Assembly (NCBI RefSeq): GCF_030719035.1 | Contig: NZ_CP132203.1 | Span: 5,102,501-5,166,500, forward strand | Length of the DNA stretch: 64,000 bases | Source: Hahella sp. HNIBRBA332 | GTDB taxonomy: Bacteria; Pseudomonadota; Gammaproteobacteria; Pseudomonadales; Oleiphilaceae | Reading direction: 5' to 3' | Part shown: piece by piece, positions 1 through 8,845 of the stretch | Layout of the letters: every line of letters starts with the position of its first letter | How positions within the stretch are numbered: the stretch's first letter is position 1 | Notes under the pieces: model-generated | Databases searched by the model: none | Seen by the model: only the letters and a program-made list of their open reading frames with translations | What the model was told of the DNA's origin: nothing | Position numbers and translations under genes: made by a program

Positions 1-1
1 T

Positions 2-1306
2 CCCTACTCGCTGGTGCGCACCTGGCATATTCAGAGCGCGCTGTTCTGGATCGCCACCGGATTCCTTGCTGCGGGCTTGTTCCTCGCGCCCATTATCAAT
101 GGCGGCAAAGACCCTAAATACCAAAAGCTGGGCGTCGATATTCTGTTCTGGGCGCTAGTCGTGGTGGTGGTCGGCTCCTTTGTCGGCAACTGGCTGGCGA
201 TCGCACAGATTATGCCGCCAGAACTGAATTTCTGGCTGGGTCATCAGGGATATGAATATGTGGATCTGGGACGCCTCTGGCAGATTGGCAAATTCCTCGG
301 CGTCGCGTTCTGGCTAGTATTGATGCTGCGGGGAATCGTCAATGGTTTGCGACGTCCCGGCGACAAAAACCTGTTAGCGTTGTTGACCGCGTCAGTAATC
401 GCCATCGGGCTATTTTACGGTTCCGCCTTTTTCTACGGCGAACGCACGCATCTTTCCATCATGGAATACTGGCGCTGGTGGGTGGTGCACCTTTGGGTGG
501 AAGGGTTCTTCGAGGTCTTCGCCACAACTGCGCTGGCGTTTATTTTCTCCACCATGGGGCTGGTGTCGCGGCCCATGGCGACCACCGCCAGCCTGGCTTC
601 GGCCTCACTGTTTATGCTCGGGGGCGTCCCCGGTACGTTTCACCATCTTTACTTCGCCGGCACCACAACGCCCGTGATGGCCGTCGGCGCCACTTTCAGC
701 GCGCTGGAAGTGGTTCCCTTGATTGTGCTGGGCTACGAAGCCTGGGAGAACTGGCGCCTGAAAACACGGGCTCCATGGATGGATCACCTGAAATGGCCGC
801 TACTCTGTTTTGTCGCCGTCGCCTTCTGGAACATGCTGGGAGCAGGCGTCTTCGGCTTCCTGATCAATCCGCCGATTTCGCTGTATTACATCCAGGGACT
901 GAACACCACGCCAGTGCACGCCCATTCAGCGCTATTTGGCGTCTACGGTTTCCTGGCTCTGGGCTTCACCCTGCTGGTGCTGCGCTATATCCGCCCCCAT
1001 ATGGTCTTTAGCGATCGATTGATGAAAACCGGATTCTGGTGGCTGAATGCGGGATTGGCGTTGATGGTCGTCGTCAGTCTGGCGCCAATCGGACTACTGC
1101 AATTCCACGCCAGCGCCAGCCAGGGTCTATGGTATGCGCGCAGCGAGGTATTTATGCAACAGGACATCATGGAAACCCTGCGCTGGGCCCGTACCCTCGG
1201 TGACGTCATCTTTATCGTCGGCGCCTTCGCCATGGGCTGGCAAGTAGTCCGTGGTTTATTCGGCGAATCAGGGGAAACGCTACAAGCTGACGCAATTGCT
1301 GAGTAA
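2..1306 (+). CDS. norB: Quinol-dependent nitric oxide reductase (qNOR), C-terminal part
   Basis: Inner-membrane enzyme that reduces two NO to N2O with electrons from quinol, in denitrification or NO detoxification. The reading frame is open to the left edge, so the N-terminus lies outside the window; the first GTG at 14 is only an internal codon. The visible 430 residues are almost wholly transmembrane and belong to the haem-copper oxidase superfamily. Motifs typical of NorB are present: WRWWVVHLWVEGFFEVFAT near residues 153-171, the HHLYF segment near 210 that supplies metal ligands, and an AGTTTPVMAVGATFSALEVV stretch just after it. The family is about 750 residues long when cytochrome-c-like and catalytic parts are fused, so roughly 40 percent is missing. 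A strong terminator follows directly. No norC-like gene is visible downstream, which fits the quinol type. Confidence 0.93.
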   Translation, partial: PYSLVRTWHIQSALFWIATGFLAAGLFLAPIINGGKDPKYQKLGVDILFWALVVVVVGSFVGNWLAIAQIMPPELNFWLGHQGYEYVDLGRLWQIGKFLGVAFWLVLMLRGIVNGLRRPGDKNLLALLTASVIAIGLFYGSAFFYGERTHLSIMEYWRWWVVHLWVEGFFEVFATTALAFIFSTMGLVSRPMATTASLASASLFMLGGVPGTFHHLYFAGTTTPVMAVGATFSALEVVPLIVLGYEAWENWRLKTRAPWMDHLKWPLLCFVAVAFWNMLGAGVFGFLINPPISLYYIQGLNTTPVHAHSALFGVYGFLALGFTLLVLRYIRPHMVFSDRLMKTGFWWLNAGLALMVVVSLAPIGLLQFHASASQGLWYARSEVFMQQDIMETLRWARTLGDVIFIVGAFAMGWQVVRGLFGESGETLQADAIAE

Positions 1307-1322
1307 TCCCTTCATATAACGC

Positions 1323-1364
1323 AAGCCCCGGAAATCTTATTTAGGTTTCCGGGGCTTTTTGTTT
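1323..1364 (+). terminator. Rho-independent terminator after norB
   Basis: A 12-bp perfect stem (AAGCCCCGGAAA at 1323-1334 paired with TTTCCGGGGCTT at 1346-1357) with an 11-nt loop runs straight into a T-rich tract. It sits 17 bases past the norB stop and closes that transcript ahead of the HxlR gene. Confidence 0.9.
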
Positions 1365-1421
1365 ATTATCTGGGGTCATCGCAGTCCTGGGCCTTTGTGG
1401 CCCGTTAATGGTTTCGAGTCT

Positions 1422-1775
1422 ATGTCCGAAGATACCGTCCCCTTGAAAACGCCGCCATTGGAAAGCGCCCGTATGGTGGAAACCATTTATGGCTGCAAAT
1501 GGTCGCTGACCGTTTTCAGTCTCTTGGCGAACGGCGTCAACCGCCCCGGAGAAATGGTGCGCCGGGTGGATGGCCTGACGACCAAAGTGCTTAACGACTG
1601 CCTGCGCAAAAACCAGAACTTCGGCATTATCAAACGCATCGCTTATCCGGAAATTCCGCCGCGTGTGGAATATGAAATCACCCCATTCGGACGCAAGTTC
1701 ATTCGAATACTGGACGACCTGGAAAAACTGCAGGACGAAATAATAGCCGCCACCAGGGATTCACATCAGCGATGA
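1422..1775 (+). CDS. HxlR-family winged-helix transcriptional regulator
   Basis: A 117-residue DNA-binding protein of the HxlR type. The core reads VETIYGCKWSLTVFSLLANG, then a helix-turn-helix and the wing segment RVEYEITPFGRKFIRILDDL, which matches the usual HxlR pattern (conserved K-W near the start and Y-x-L-T/I-x-x-G after the wing). The frame is open from 1359, but that extension overlaps the norB terminator and has no family similarity, so the ATG at 1422 is chosen. Its stop overlaps the start of the hydrolase gene by four bases (ATGA), so the two are probably co-transcribed and translationally coupled. HxlR proteins often sense electrophiles or redox-active small molecules; the signal here is unknown. 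Confidence 0.85.
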   Translation: MSEDTVPLKTPPLESARMVETIYGCKWSLTVFSLLANGVNRPGEMVRRVDGLTTKVLNDCLRKNQNFGIIKRIAYPEIPPRVEYEITPFGRKFIRILDDLEKLQDEIIAATRDSHQR

Positions 1776-2488
1776 AGTCACAACCAAAATTGGTGATGTT
1801 GCCAGGCATGGACGGAACCGGGGATTTGTTCTCGCCATTTCTGGAATGTATACCCCAGGTTGAAACGCAAATTATTCCGTTACCGCAAACCGGGGCCCAG
1901 GATTATGACTCGCTGGCCAACTATGTTCGCGAACAGCTTCCTGACGATGACTTCTATCTGCTGGCGGAGTCCTTTTCCGGCCCCATCGGCGCACTGTTAG
2001 CGGCGGACGGCGTCCCGGGTCTGCAGGGCGTCATTTTCGTCGCCACATTTTTGTCCATTCCCAGTCCCTGGGCGGTATGCGTCGGCCGACGGCTGCCGCT
2101 GCAACGCATGATGCGTCTGCCTTTTTCCAGCTGGACGCAGCGACGCCTGCTGCTAGGCGCCGATGTCGGCGATGACTTCCTGCAACGCTTCTCCACCGCA
2201 GTGCGCTCCACGCCAGCGGCCACGCTCAAGGCGCGTCTGGAGGCGCTGCAACATCTGCACTGGCGGCGTGAACCCGTCTCTTTGCCGTCTATTTACCTGC
2301 AAGCCAGCGACGATTATTTAGTGTCGCCAGGCAAAGCGCAGGAGATCCAACAGTATTTCCCTAACAACCGTCTGGCGCGTATCAAAGGCCCTCACTTTCT
2401 GCTTCAGGCCAACCCCGCCGCCTGCGCCCGCACCCTGCTGGATACGTTATCCATCTGGGAAAGCCGTCGGCGCGCAGCCAAGTCCTGA
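1772..2488 (+). CDS. Alpha/beta hydrolase
   Basis: A cytoplasmic alpha/beta-hydrolase of 238 residues with no signal peptide. The N-terminus carries the oxyanion-type LPGMDGTGDLF segment. The nucleophile elbow is LLAESFSG near residue 67, a variant with Ala in place of the first Gly and Ser as the nucleophile. The acid is probably Asp in QASDDYLV (about residue 174) and the base His in KGPHFLLQ (about 201). Substrate cannot be read from sequence. The ATGA overlap with the HxlR gene suggests the regulator and the enzyme act in one response. Confidence 0.8.
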   Translation: MKSQPKLVMLPGMDGTGDLFSPFLECIPQVETQIIPLPQTGAQDYDSLANYVREQLPDDDFYLLAESFSGPIGALLAADGVPGLQGVIFVATFLSIPSPWAVCVGRRLPLQRMMRLPFSSWTQRRLLLGADVGDDFLQRFSTAVRSTPAATLKARLEALQHLHWRREPVSLPSIYLQASDDYLVSPGKAQEIQQYFPNNRLARIKGPHFLLQANPAACARTLLDTLSIWESRRRAAKS

Positions 2489-2544
2489 CGCCATCCGCCA
2501 CAAAGGCGTATACTCAAATCAAGTCCATGGGGAAGGGGCCGCTC

Positions 2545-2877
2545 ATGAGCAAGCTTATAAGCTGGGTCGCTTTGGCGACGCTGTGTGTATCGTCCTGGCT
2601 GGGTGGATGTGACGCCCAGTTCCACATCGCCGTCAATTCGGGTTGCGATGACCCTGCGCCACTGGAGGGCGACATCGCAGGCCTTGAAAGCGGCGCCACC
2701 GTGTTTCTGAAATCAGGGAATGACGCGCTGAGCGAGGCGAACCGCATGTCTGAGCAGTTCTCTATAGAAGTGGCGGCGATTGACGTGGATGGCGGCAGCT
2801 TCTTTATTTATACGTCCAGCTCCACTTTGGGTTCTCTGCGCTGTGAAGGCGTCGTCGCCAGTATCCGTATTTCCTGA
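2545..2877 (+). CDS. Small hypothetical lipoprotein
   Basis: Start chosen at 2545, which follows a GGGGAAGGGG purine run; a second in-frame ATG lies at 2527. The product has a basic start, a hydrophobic stretch and a lipobox-like SSWLGGC, so it is probably a lipoprotein with the acylated Cys near residue 22. The mature part is about 88 residues, has further cysteines (SGCDD and LRCEG) that may form a disulfide, and looks mostly beta. I do not recognise the family. It stands alone between the hydrolase and a convergent solute-binding protein gene. Confidence 0.65.
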   Translation: MSKLISWVALATLCVSSWLGGCDAQFHIAVNSGCDDPAPLEGDIAGLESGATVFLKSGNDALSEANRMSEQFSIEVAAIDVDGGSFFIYTSSSTLGSLRCEGVVASIRIS

Positions 2878-2899
2878 CCCGCTCAGTCTTATCGCAGAC

Positions 2900-3748
2900 T
2901 TACCCCGGCCAAGCGACGTCGTTCTCCAACGTTCTTTCCACCTCTAACAGAGCGTCCGCCGGCGGCTCCACGAAGTAACGGCGCATCAGCTCTTTATCCC
3001 GTCCCGCCGCTTTCAAACGATCAAAGCTTTTCTGTAACGCCTGTTTGATAGCATCAGACGTTTTCGGACTCACCACCGCCCACAAACGTCCCGACAGCTC
3101 TTCAATTCTGAACAGTTTTTCAAAGTTGGACGGGCTGAGATTCACCTCTTTCAGGCGAATGGGAAAACTGACTTCGACCTGCATCATAAGATCCGTAAAG
3201 CCACGATACTCCCGCATGATGTTCTGCGAGTTATGCACCACCGTCTCCACCATCGTATTGTCCGGCGGAAAGCCAATCCCCTTGCGTTTCAGCAGTTCCT
3301 CAAAGTTACTGCCGCTTTGCACGCTGATACTGTATCCCTTACCAATGATATCCTCCCAGCCCTTCGCTTGAATATCTTCCCGGGAGCTGAGTTTATAAAG
3401 ATACACATCGTAAGGCGCCACCCATCCCAACCAGTGGAATTTGTTTTCCCGCTCAGGCGTGCGCGACAGCGAGAAGAACACGATGTTAGGCTGACTCTCC
3501 GCCAACAACATCGCCCGCTTCCAGGGGGCGAACATGATGCTGCTCTCAATGTTATTTTCCCTGGCGACGTCCGCCATCACTTCCTTCATGAAGTCGATGA
3601 CGAAGCCGGTGTACTCGCCATGCCCCGTCATCACTTGCAATGGCGGAAACTCTTGCGTGACCAGCAACACTTTTTCTTTCGCCATTGCGCCGTCAATCAT
3701 GGCGATTAAAGCAAGAGTGAATAGTAATCTTTCCGTTAGGCGCCTCAT
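2900..3748 (-). CDS. Periplasmic solute-binding protein, family 3 (orphan)
   Basis: A secreted 282-residue protein with a signal peptide ending near AMA-KEK at residue 23. The mature part starts KVLLVTQEFPPLQV and contains GFVIDFMKEV and SSIMFAPWKRAML, the usual layout of the bacterial extracellular solute-binding family 3 (amino-acid type). An AAGGA ribosome site precedes the ATG at 3748. There is no permease or ATPase gene nearby, and a second orphan of the same family is transcribed divergently. Such orphans may hand ligand to a distant transporter or to a sensor. Ligand unknown. Confidence 0.85.
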   Translation of the reverse strand: MRRLTERLLFTLALIAMIDGAMAKEKVLLVTQEFPPLQVMTGHGEYTGFVIDFMKEVMADVARENNIESSIMFAPWKRAMLLAESQPNIVFFSLSRTPERENKFHWLGWVAPYDVYLYKLSSREDIQAKGWEDIIGKGYSISVQSGSNFEELLKRKGIGFPPDNTMVETVVHNSQNIMREYRGFTDLMMQVEVSFPIRLKEVNLSPSNFEKLFRIEELSGRLWAVVSPKTSDAIKQALQKSFDRLKAAGRDKELMRRYFVEPPADALLEVERTLENDVAWPG

Positions 3749-3884
3749 CGGGATTCCTTAGATAGCAATTGAGTCGCTCTGGGCGACGCTTTATTGATTA
3801 TAGCCCCGGTCGCCGGTCGCCACTGCGTTCCTGGCTTGCGTTTGCGAACTGCGGCAATTCGCATACACTTAATCTATTAGCGGA

Positions 3885-3899
3885 TTGTCATGATGACAA
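3885..3899. promoter_or_regulatory. 15-bp perfect palindrome between divergent solute-binding genes
   Basis: TTGTCAT-G-ATGACAA is an exact inverted repeat in the 210-base gap between the two divergent family-3 binding-protein genes, 60 bases before the start of the rightward gene. It has the size and symmetry of a dimeric repressor operator. The regulator is not identified. Confidence 0.4.
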
Positions 3900-3958
3900 A
3901 CGGGAGAGGCTCAACGTCTTTTGCAGGATATGTTTTTCACTTGTACGGCCGTCTAACC

Positions 3959-4744
3959 ATGAATACCTGTCTCCGGCGTTTCTTGTTTCTTGGGTGGGCT
4001 TTAAGCCTGTTGTCCTCCGTTCATTCCGCCGAGGCCAAACGCGTCGTCCGCCTCACCAATGGTGAATGGCCGCCCTATGTCTCTCAGGATCTCAAGTACG
4101 ATGGCGTTGTCTCCCTGATCGTCAAAGAGGCCTTCGCCAGCGAAGGTTACGAAGTCAAATACACCTTCCTGCCCTGGAAACGCGCGCTGCAAAGCGCTCA
4201 GGACGGCGAATGGGACGGCTCCATCCTGTGGGCCTATCGTGAAGAGCGCACCCAATATTTCATCTACAGCGACCCCATCTCCAGCACTCAGTATGTGTTT
4301 TTTCATCTGCGCAACGCTGATTTTGACTGGAAAGATTTCAGCGACCTGAAAAAGTACCGCTTCGGACTGACGCTGGGTTACAACTACAACGAAAAATTCA
4401 TGGAAATGGTGCGCAATGAGGAAGTGGCGCACGACTACGCCAGCGACATCGTCAGCAGCTTCAAAATGCTGTTCAAACACCGGGTGGATGTGGTGCCGGA
4501 AGATGTTGAAGTGGGTTACTTCATCCTATCCAGCGAATTCGCTCCTGGGGTGGACCGTATGGTCACCAGTCATTTGAAGCCGTTATCCGAGGAGAAACAC
4601 TACCTTCTAATGTCCCGTCGCGTTCCCGACGCCAATGAGTTGATAGAAGCTTTCAATCGCGGCTTGAAGAAAATGCGCGCAAGCGGACGCCTGGAGTCTT
4701 TGTTAGAAAAGTCCCGCATGGGCGACTTCATCCAGAAAAAATAG
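3959..4744 (+). CDS. Periplasmic solute-binding protein, family 3 (orphan)
   Basis: The 261-residue product begins with a clear signal peptide (MNTCLRRFLFLGWALSLLSS, cleavage near HSAEA-KRV). An earlier in-frame ATG at 3890 would put 23 polar residues ahead of the signal peptide and overlaps the palindrome, so 3959 is chosen. Family-3 hallmarks are VVRLTNGEWPPYVSQDLKYD, LIVKEAFASEGYEVKYTFLPWKRAL and GSILWAYREERTQYF. It is related to the divergent neighbour but only distantly. No transporter partners are nearby. Confidence 0.87.
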   Translation: MNTCLRRFLFLGWALSLLSSVHSAEAKRVVRLTNGEWPPYVSQDLKYDGVVSLIVKEAFASEGYEVKYTFLPWKRALQSAQDGEWDGSILWAYREERTQYFIYSDPISSTQYVFFHLRNADFDWKDFSDLKKYRFGLTLGYNYNEKFMEMVRNEEVAHDYASDIVSSFKMLFKHRVDVVPEDVEVGYFILSSEFAPGVDRMVTSHLKPLSEEKHYLLMSRRVPDANELIEAFNRGLKKMRASGRLESLLEKSRMGDFIQKK

Positions 4745-4747
4745 ACG

Positions 4748-6160
4748 CTAAAGCGTTTCCTCCCGGCAGATTTCCCCCAGCCTGCACACCGCCGCCCGCG
4801 CACGTTCATCAAACGGCCAGCCCGCATTCAATCTGATGCAATGACGATAGCGCTCTGTGATGGAAAAAACCGTCCCCGGAGAAATACTCAAGCCTTCCTG
4901 CGCCGCCCGTTGAAACACTTGCCAACCATCACACTGCGGCGGCAGGGTCGCCCATAGCACATAACCGCCTTCGGGCTCTGTGACGGTTGAGCCATCAGGG
5001 AAAGACTGCAATATCGCCCGGCTCATGGCGTCCACCTGTTGCGCCAGACTCAAGCGTAACTTGCGCAAGTGGCTGCGATACTCGCCGCAATGAATGAAGT
5101 CCGCCAAGGCCGCCTGCAAAGGCAGGTTGATGCTGATTGTGAGCGCCCGGCGATGCTGCAGCGCCGCCTGTCGCCACTTTCCAGGCGCGCACCAACCCAG
5201 ACGATACGCCGGGGTCAGCGTTTTCGATACCGAGCCGCACCAGAACACCCAGCCCGCGTTATCCCAGGATTTAATCGGCAGCGGTCGCTGGCGGCCATAA
5301 CTGCACTCGCCGAAGATATCATCTTCAATCACCGGGCACTGGTACGCAGCCGCCCAGGCGGCGATGTCCTTTTTCTCCTGCGCCGACAGAGTAAATCCAA
5401 GCGGGTTATGATTATTGGCGCTCAACAGACAGGCTTTCACATCCGGCCGCGCCATCGCCTCACGCAACCGCTCTGGGTATATGCCCCGATAATGCAAAGG
5501 GATCTCCAGTACTTTGCGCCCGAGGCTTTCTATGACCTGCAACAACCCACTGAAACAGGGGGTCAACACCGCCACCGTTTCTCCGGGTTGCGTACACAGC
5601 TGCAATCCCAAACTCACCGCATCCATGCCGCCATTACAGATCATCAGATCATCCGACGAGAATGCCATGCCATCTTCTTTGAAATGCCGCGCCAAAGCCT
5701 CCCGTAAACCCGCATCGCCTTGCGCAGGACCGTAATGGAACAAACGCTCGCCCAAGCGCCGGGAGGCGCGGATCAGGCTGCGCTGCAGCAATTCGGAAGG
5801 AACCAGCGAAGGCGCTAACAGGGAGACGCCGAAAGGTGCGAAATCCCGACGACTGGACACGGTTTGCACTTCTTCGATCGCTCCGATGTTGGGGACTCGC
5901 GAGGCGCGCCCGGTGAAAACCGGCAACTCCGGTCCCGCAGGAGGCTTCTCTTTATGCCTCACGTAAAAGCCGGATTGCGGCCGCGCCTGGACAAAGCCTT
6001 CCGCCTCCAGCTGGCGGTAGCATTGCAGCGCCGTCGTCAGGCTCACCTCATGCTGGAGACTGAACCTCCTTACCGAGGGCAGTCGCTCCCCAGGTTGCAG
6101 GCGTCCGCTATGGATATCTTGTATCAGGCTTTCCGCCAGGGTCTGGTATAGCGCAGGCAA
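4748..6160 (-). CDS. MocR/GntR-type regulator with aminotransferase-like domain
   Basis: A 470-residue regulator with an N-terminal GntR winged helix (residues 1-70: LAESLIQDIHSGRLQPGERL then SVRRFSLQHEVSLTTALQCY) and a C-terminal fold-type-I aminotransferase domain. The PLP lysine lies in CGSVSKTLTPAYRLGW. MocR proteins bind PLP as an internal aldimine and usually control PLP-related or amine-metabolism genes. The start codon is TTG (complement of 6158-6160); the helix-turn-helix begins immediately after, so no later start is possible. It is divergent from a PLP-dependent decarboxylase gene, its most likely target. Confidence 0.9.
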   Translation of the reverse strand: MPALYQTLAESLIQDIHSGRLQPGERLPSVRRFSLQHEVSLTTALQCYRQLEAEGFVQARPQSGFYVRHKEKPPAGPELPVFTGRASRVPNIGAIEEVQTVSSRRDFAPFGVSLLAPSLVPSELLQRSLIRASRRLGERLFHYGPAQGDAGLREALARHFKEDGMAFSSDDLMICNGGMDAVSLGLQLCTQPGETVAVLTPCFSGLLQVIESLGRKVLEIPLHYRGIYPERLREAMARPDVKACLLSANNHNPLGFTLSAQEKKDIAAWAAAYQCPVIEDDIFGECSYGRQRPLPIKSWDNAGWVFWCGSVSKTLTPAYRLGWCAPGKWRQAALQHRRALTISINLPLQAALADFIHCGEYRSHLRKLRLSLAQQVDAMSRAILQSFPDGSTVTEPEGGYVLWATLPPQCDGWQVFQRAAQEGLSISPGTVFSITERYRHCIRLNAGWPFDERARAAVCRLGEICREETL

Positions 6161-6189
6161 ATTGTACTCTTTTTAGGGTCACCAATTGT
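6160..6189. promoter_or_regulatory. Direct repeat AATTGT pair in MocR/decarboxylase intergenic region
   Basis: AATTGTACT at 6160 and AATTGTCACT at 6184 lie 24 bp apart in the same orientation, between the divergent MocR and decarboxylase genes. MocR regulators commonly bind spaced direct repeats, so this is a plausible binding site. It overlaps the MocR start, which would fit autoregulation. Confidence 0.4.
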
Positions 6190-6258
6190 CACTGTTATGC
6201 TTCCATTCGCGCCCCGATAATGCAATGCCTATTCAGTCACTTATTAAGGAGCGCCGCC

Positions 6259-7641
6259 ATGTCGCTGCTACACGACGACTTTCACGACCTGGACAGACTG
6301 ACCACTGACGTCCGCCAATGGTGTCTGGACTTCATCCGTTCCGCCGACGATCGCCCAGCCGCCATGATCTCCGACATAACTCCCCCCGCATTAGAAGCGC
6401 CGGAGTTTGGTGAGGGCGCGGAAGCCGCCATCGCGCGCTTCATCAAGGAGGTCAGCCCCCATCTCGCCGCCGCCATCGGTCCCAAGTATTGGGGTTTCGT
6501 TACCGGCGGAGTGACTCCGGCGGCGCTGCTGGGCGACTGGATTGCGGCTGCAGTGGATCAGAACCTTTCCACACCCGGCGACTCCATCGCATCTGCGCTT
6601 GAAGTTCAAACCATTGAGTGGCTGCTCGCCCTTTGCGATCTGCCGGTCAGTTTTTCCGGCTGCCTGACCACCGGCGCCACAGCTTCCAACCTATTGGGCA
6701 TTCTCTGCGGTCGTCAGTTCGCAGGCCAAAGACAAGGCGTGGATATCGCCGCTGACGGGTTATCCGGCGTAGCCGTGGAGGTGTTCTCCGCCACGCCCCA
6801 CGCCAGCGCCCTGAAAGGCATGGCGATCGCCGGATTGGGACGCAAGCGACTGGTCCAGGTGGCGCGACTCGCTGACAGTGAGGCCATGGATGTGGACGCC
6901 CTGCGCATCGCTCTGGAGCACAGCGACAGCGCAGGAAAAATCGTAATCGCCAGCGCCGGAACGGTAACAGGAACCGATTTTGACGACCTCGAAGCCATCG
7001 CCGACCTGTGTGAGCAACATGGCGCCTGGCTGCATGTGGATGGCGCTTTCGGCTTGTTTTCACGTCTGCTGGAAGATCGTCGTGATTGGACCAAGGGTCT
7101 GGAGCGCGCGGACTCCATCACCTCCGACGCCCATAAATGGCTGAATACGCCTTATGATTGCGGTATTTTCTTCTGTCGCCACCTGCAGCTCCTGCAGTCC
7201 TGTCTGGAAGTCCCCGCCCCCTATCTGGCGGTGAACAGCGCAACGCCGTCGTTCATGAATCTGGGGATCGAGAACTCGCGGCGCTTCCGCGCTCTGCCCC
7301 TGTGGATCAGCCTGCTGGCGTATGGCAAGGCCGGTTTCCGGCGCATTGTGGAAGATAATTGTTCGCAGGCGGAGCGACTGGCGCAGTGGTTGCAACAATC
7401 ACCCGACTATGAATTACTCAAACCGGCCAAACTCAATGTAGTGGTGTTTCGTCCACAGGGAATGGATGACGCAGATGTCCCTCATTTTCTGCAGCGACTC
7501 AACGCCACCGGAGAGGTATTCATGACGCCGGGTCAATGGCGAGGACGCAGCGCTATTCGGGCGGCATTCAGTAATTGGCGCACCACGCAGGACGAAGTCG
7601 ACCATGTCTGCGCCTTGCTGGAGAGAAGCGCCCGGCGATAA
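6259..7641 (+). CDS. PLP-dependent group II decarboxylase family protein
   Basis: A cytoplasmic 460-residue enzyme of the aromatic-L-amino-acid/glutamate decarboxylase superfamily. The PLP lysine is in the SDAHKWLN motif, preceded by HVDGAFGLF; a cofactor-phosphate segment GCLTTGATASNL lies near residue 136 and YWGFVTGG near 82. The ATG at 6259 follows TAAGGAG, whereas the upstream GTG/ATG extension has no ribosome site. Substrate is uncertain: related proteins act on aspartate, cysteine sulfinate, tyrosine or diaminobutyrate. It is divergent from the MocR regulator, which probably controls it. Confidence 0.85.
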   Translation: MSLLHDDFHDLDRLTTDVRQWCLDFIRSADDRPAAMISDITPPALEAPEFGEGAEAAIARFIKEVSPHLAAAIGPKYWGFVTGGVTPAALLGDWIAAAVDQNLSTPGDSIASALEVQTIEWLLALCDLPVSFSGCLTTGATASNLLGILCGRQFAGQRQGVDIAADGLSGVAVEVFSATPHASALKGMAIAGLGRKRLVQVARLADSEAMDVDALRIALEHSDSAGKIVIASAGTVTGTDFDDLEAIADLCEQHGAWLHVDGAFGLFSRLLEDRRDWTKGLERADSITSDAHKWLNTPYDCGIFFCRHLQLLQSCLEVPAPYLAVNSATPSFMNLGIENSRRFRALPLWISLLAYGKAGFRRIVEDNCSQAERLAQWLQQSPDYELLKPAKLNVVVFRPQGMDDADVPHFLQRLNATGEVFMTPGQWRGRSAIRAAFSNWRTTQDEVDHVCALLERSARR

Positions 7642-7666
7642 CCGGCGTCCGAGACATCAACGGCCC

Positions 7667-8416
7667 CTACGCCTGATACCGGGTCATGCGTTTGACGAAG
7701 GGAGCCAGGGAAAAACCCAGCTGCGGCGACAACCTTTTCGCCGCGGCGGTCAGCTGTTTTTCCGTGAGCGCCACAGCGGGCTTGCCCGCCAGAATGATCC
7801 AATTGCCTTCCTGGGTCGCGCATAAATAGACGCTGCGAAAGCGCCGCCCCAACTCCGCCAGCATGACTTTTTCCAGGCGATGATCCACCCAGCAGTTCAT
7901 CACCAGCCAGCCATCGTCGCTCAACAGGCGGTCGCTCTGCTCAAGAAAAGCCGGTTGCAGCAGACGGCCATCCAGTCCATCTCCGGTGAATACGTCGCAC
8001 AGAAGTAAATCGGCGGAGTGCGCCGGGGCCGTCTCCAAATACGATGCGAAGTCAGCAATGGCGACCTGCACCCGTTCGTCCCGCGGCAACTGGAAAAAGC
8101 GCTGCGCCACCCGCACCACTTCCGCCCGCAGTTCCACCGCCTGCAACTGCAGGTCAGGAACCCGATGATACAAACAGCTGATCAGGCTACCGCCGCCCAG
8201 ACCCAACATGACCGCGCGTCTCGGCTCATGCAGCAACAGACACAACAGCATGGCGCGGGTATAGCCATGGGCCAGCAAAGAAGGGTTGTCCTTCAGAAGA
8301 CAGCTTTGTTCATCGTTCGAGCCGAACCCCAGGTAGCGCTTCTGGCCATCGTCAAACACCTGGATGCACCCGAATTCATCGTAGGTGCGGAATATTTCTC
8401 TACCGGGAATCGCCAT
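7667..8416 (-). CDS. Spermidine synthase-like methyltransferase-fold protein
   Basis: About 249 residues of Rossmann-fold spermidine-synthase type without membrane segments. The nucleotide/aminopropyl-donor loop is MLGLGGGSLISC, the acidic strand end is LQAVELRAEVV, and the catalytic-region motif is LLLCDVFTGDGLDG (where true spermidine synthases have a conserved DSTDP-like motif). Start could be ATG 8416 or the GTG at 8425; neither has a clear ribosome site. Because the polyamine-site motif is altered, a function in polyamine synthesis is not certain. It is convergent with the decarboxylase gene. Confidence 0.75.
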   Translation of the reverse strand: MAIPGREIFRTYDEFGCIQVFDDGQKRYLGFGSNDEQSCLLKDNPSLLAHGYTRAMLLCLLLHEPRRAVMLGLGGGSLISCLYHRVPDLQLQAVELRAEVVRVAQRFFQLPRDERVQVAIADFASYLETAPAHSADLLLCDVFTGDGLDGRLLQPAFLEQSDRLLSDDGWLVMNCWVDHRLEKVMLAELGRRFRSVYLCATQEGNWIILAGKPAVALTEKQLTAAAKRLSPQLGFSLAPFVKRMTRYQA

Positions 8417-8845
8417 AAAAAGCACGCCTGGGCGTCATCTTCGTCTGAAAAAATCGCGCAAAGTGTAAATGGCGCCGGGGACAAAAAACAGTAGTCGGAG
8501 CCCTGCGCAACGCCGCCTTGATAGGAACTTACGCCAGGCGTTATGTCCATATAACCGCATTCGCCCTGTTTTGATACGCCCAGCATGGCCGGCGCCCCAC
8601 ATCAATACGTAGATATACAAAAAGTACATATAGGTATACGGCATTTCGATTGACCAAGTTAGCGCCTCTCTCCACACTCGTTGTCCAATGACTGGCATGA
8701 TGCGTAATTAACAATAACTTAAAACTGATGCTGTACCATCACAGAGGCCTCCTGCGCTCTGAAAACGGGTCAGCCTCGTAACCAGTCCGCTATGGAAAAA
8801 ACAATAAAACCATTGAGGACATCAACATTAAGACGAGAGGATTTT
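8417..8845. other. Intergenic region ahead of the opp operon
   Basis: About 430 bases. An 87-codon frame on the minus strand (8435-8698) exists but lacks a ribosome site, family likeness and normal composition, so it is not called. The stretch around 8700-8730 is A+T rich and is the likely place for the opp promoter, but no clean -35/-10 pair could be named. Confidence 0.5.

Noticed and set aside
8435..8698. 87-codon minus-strand frame upstream of oppA
   Set aside because: Aromatic- and arginine-rich translation with no family likeness, no ribosome site, and it occupies the likely opp promoter region.
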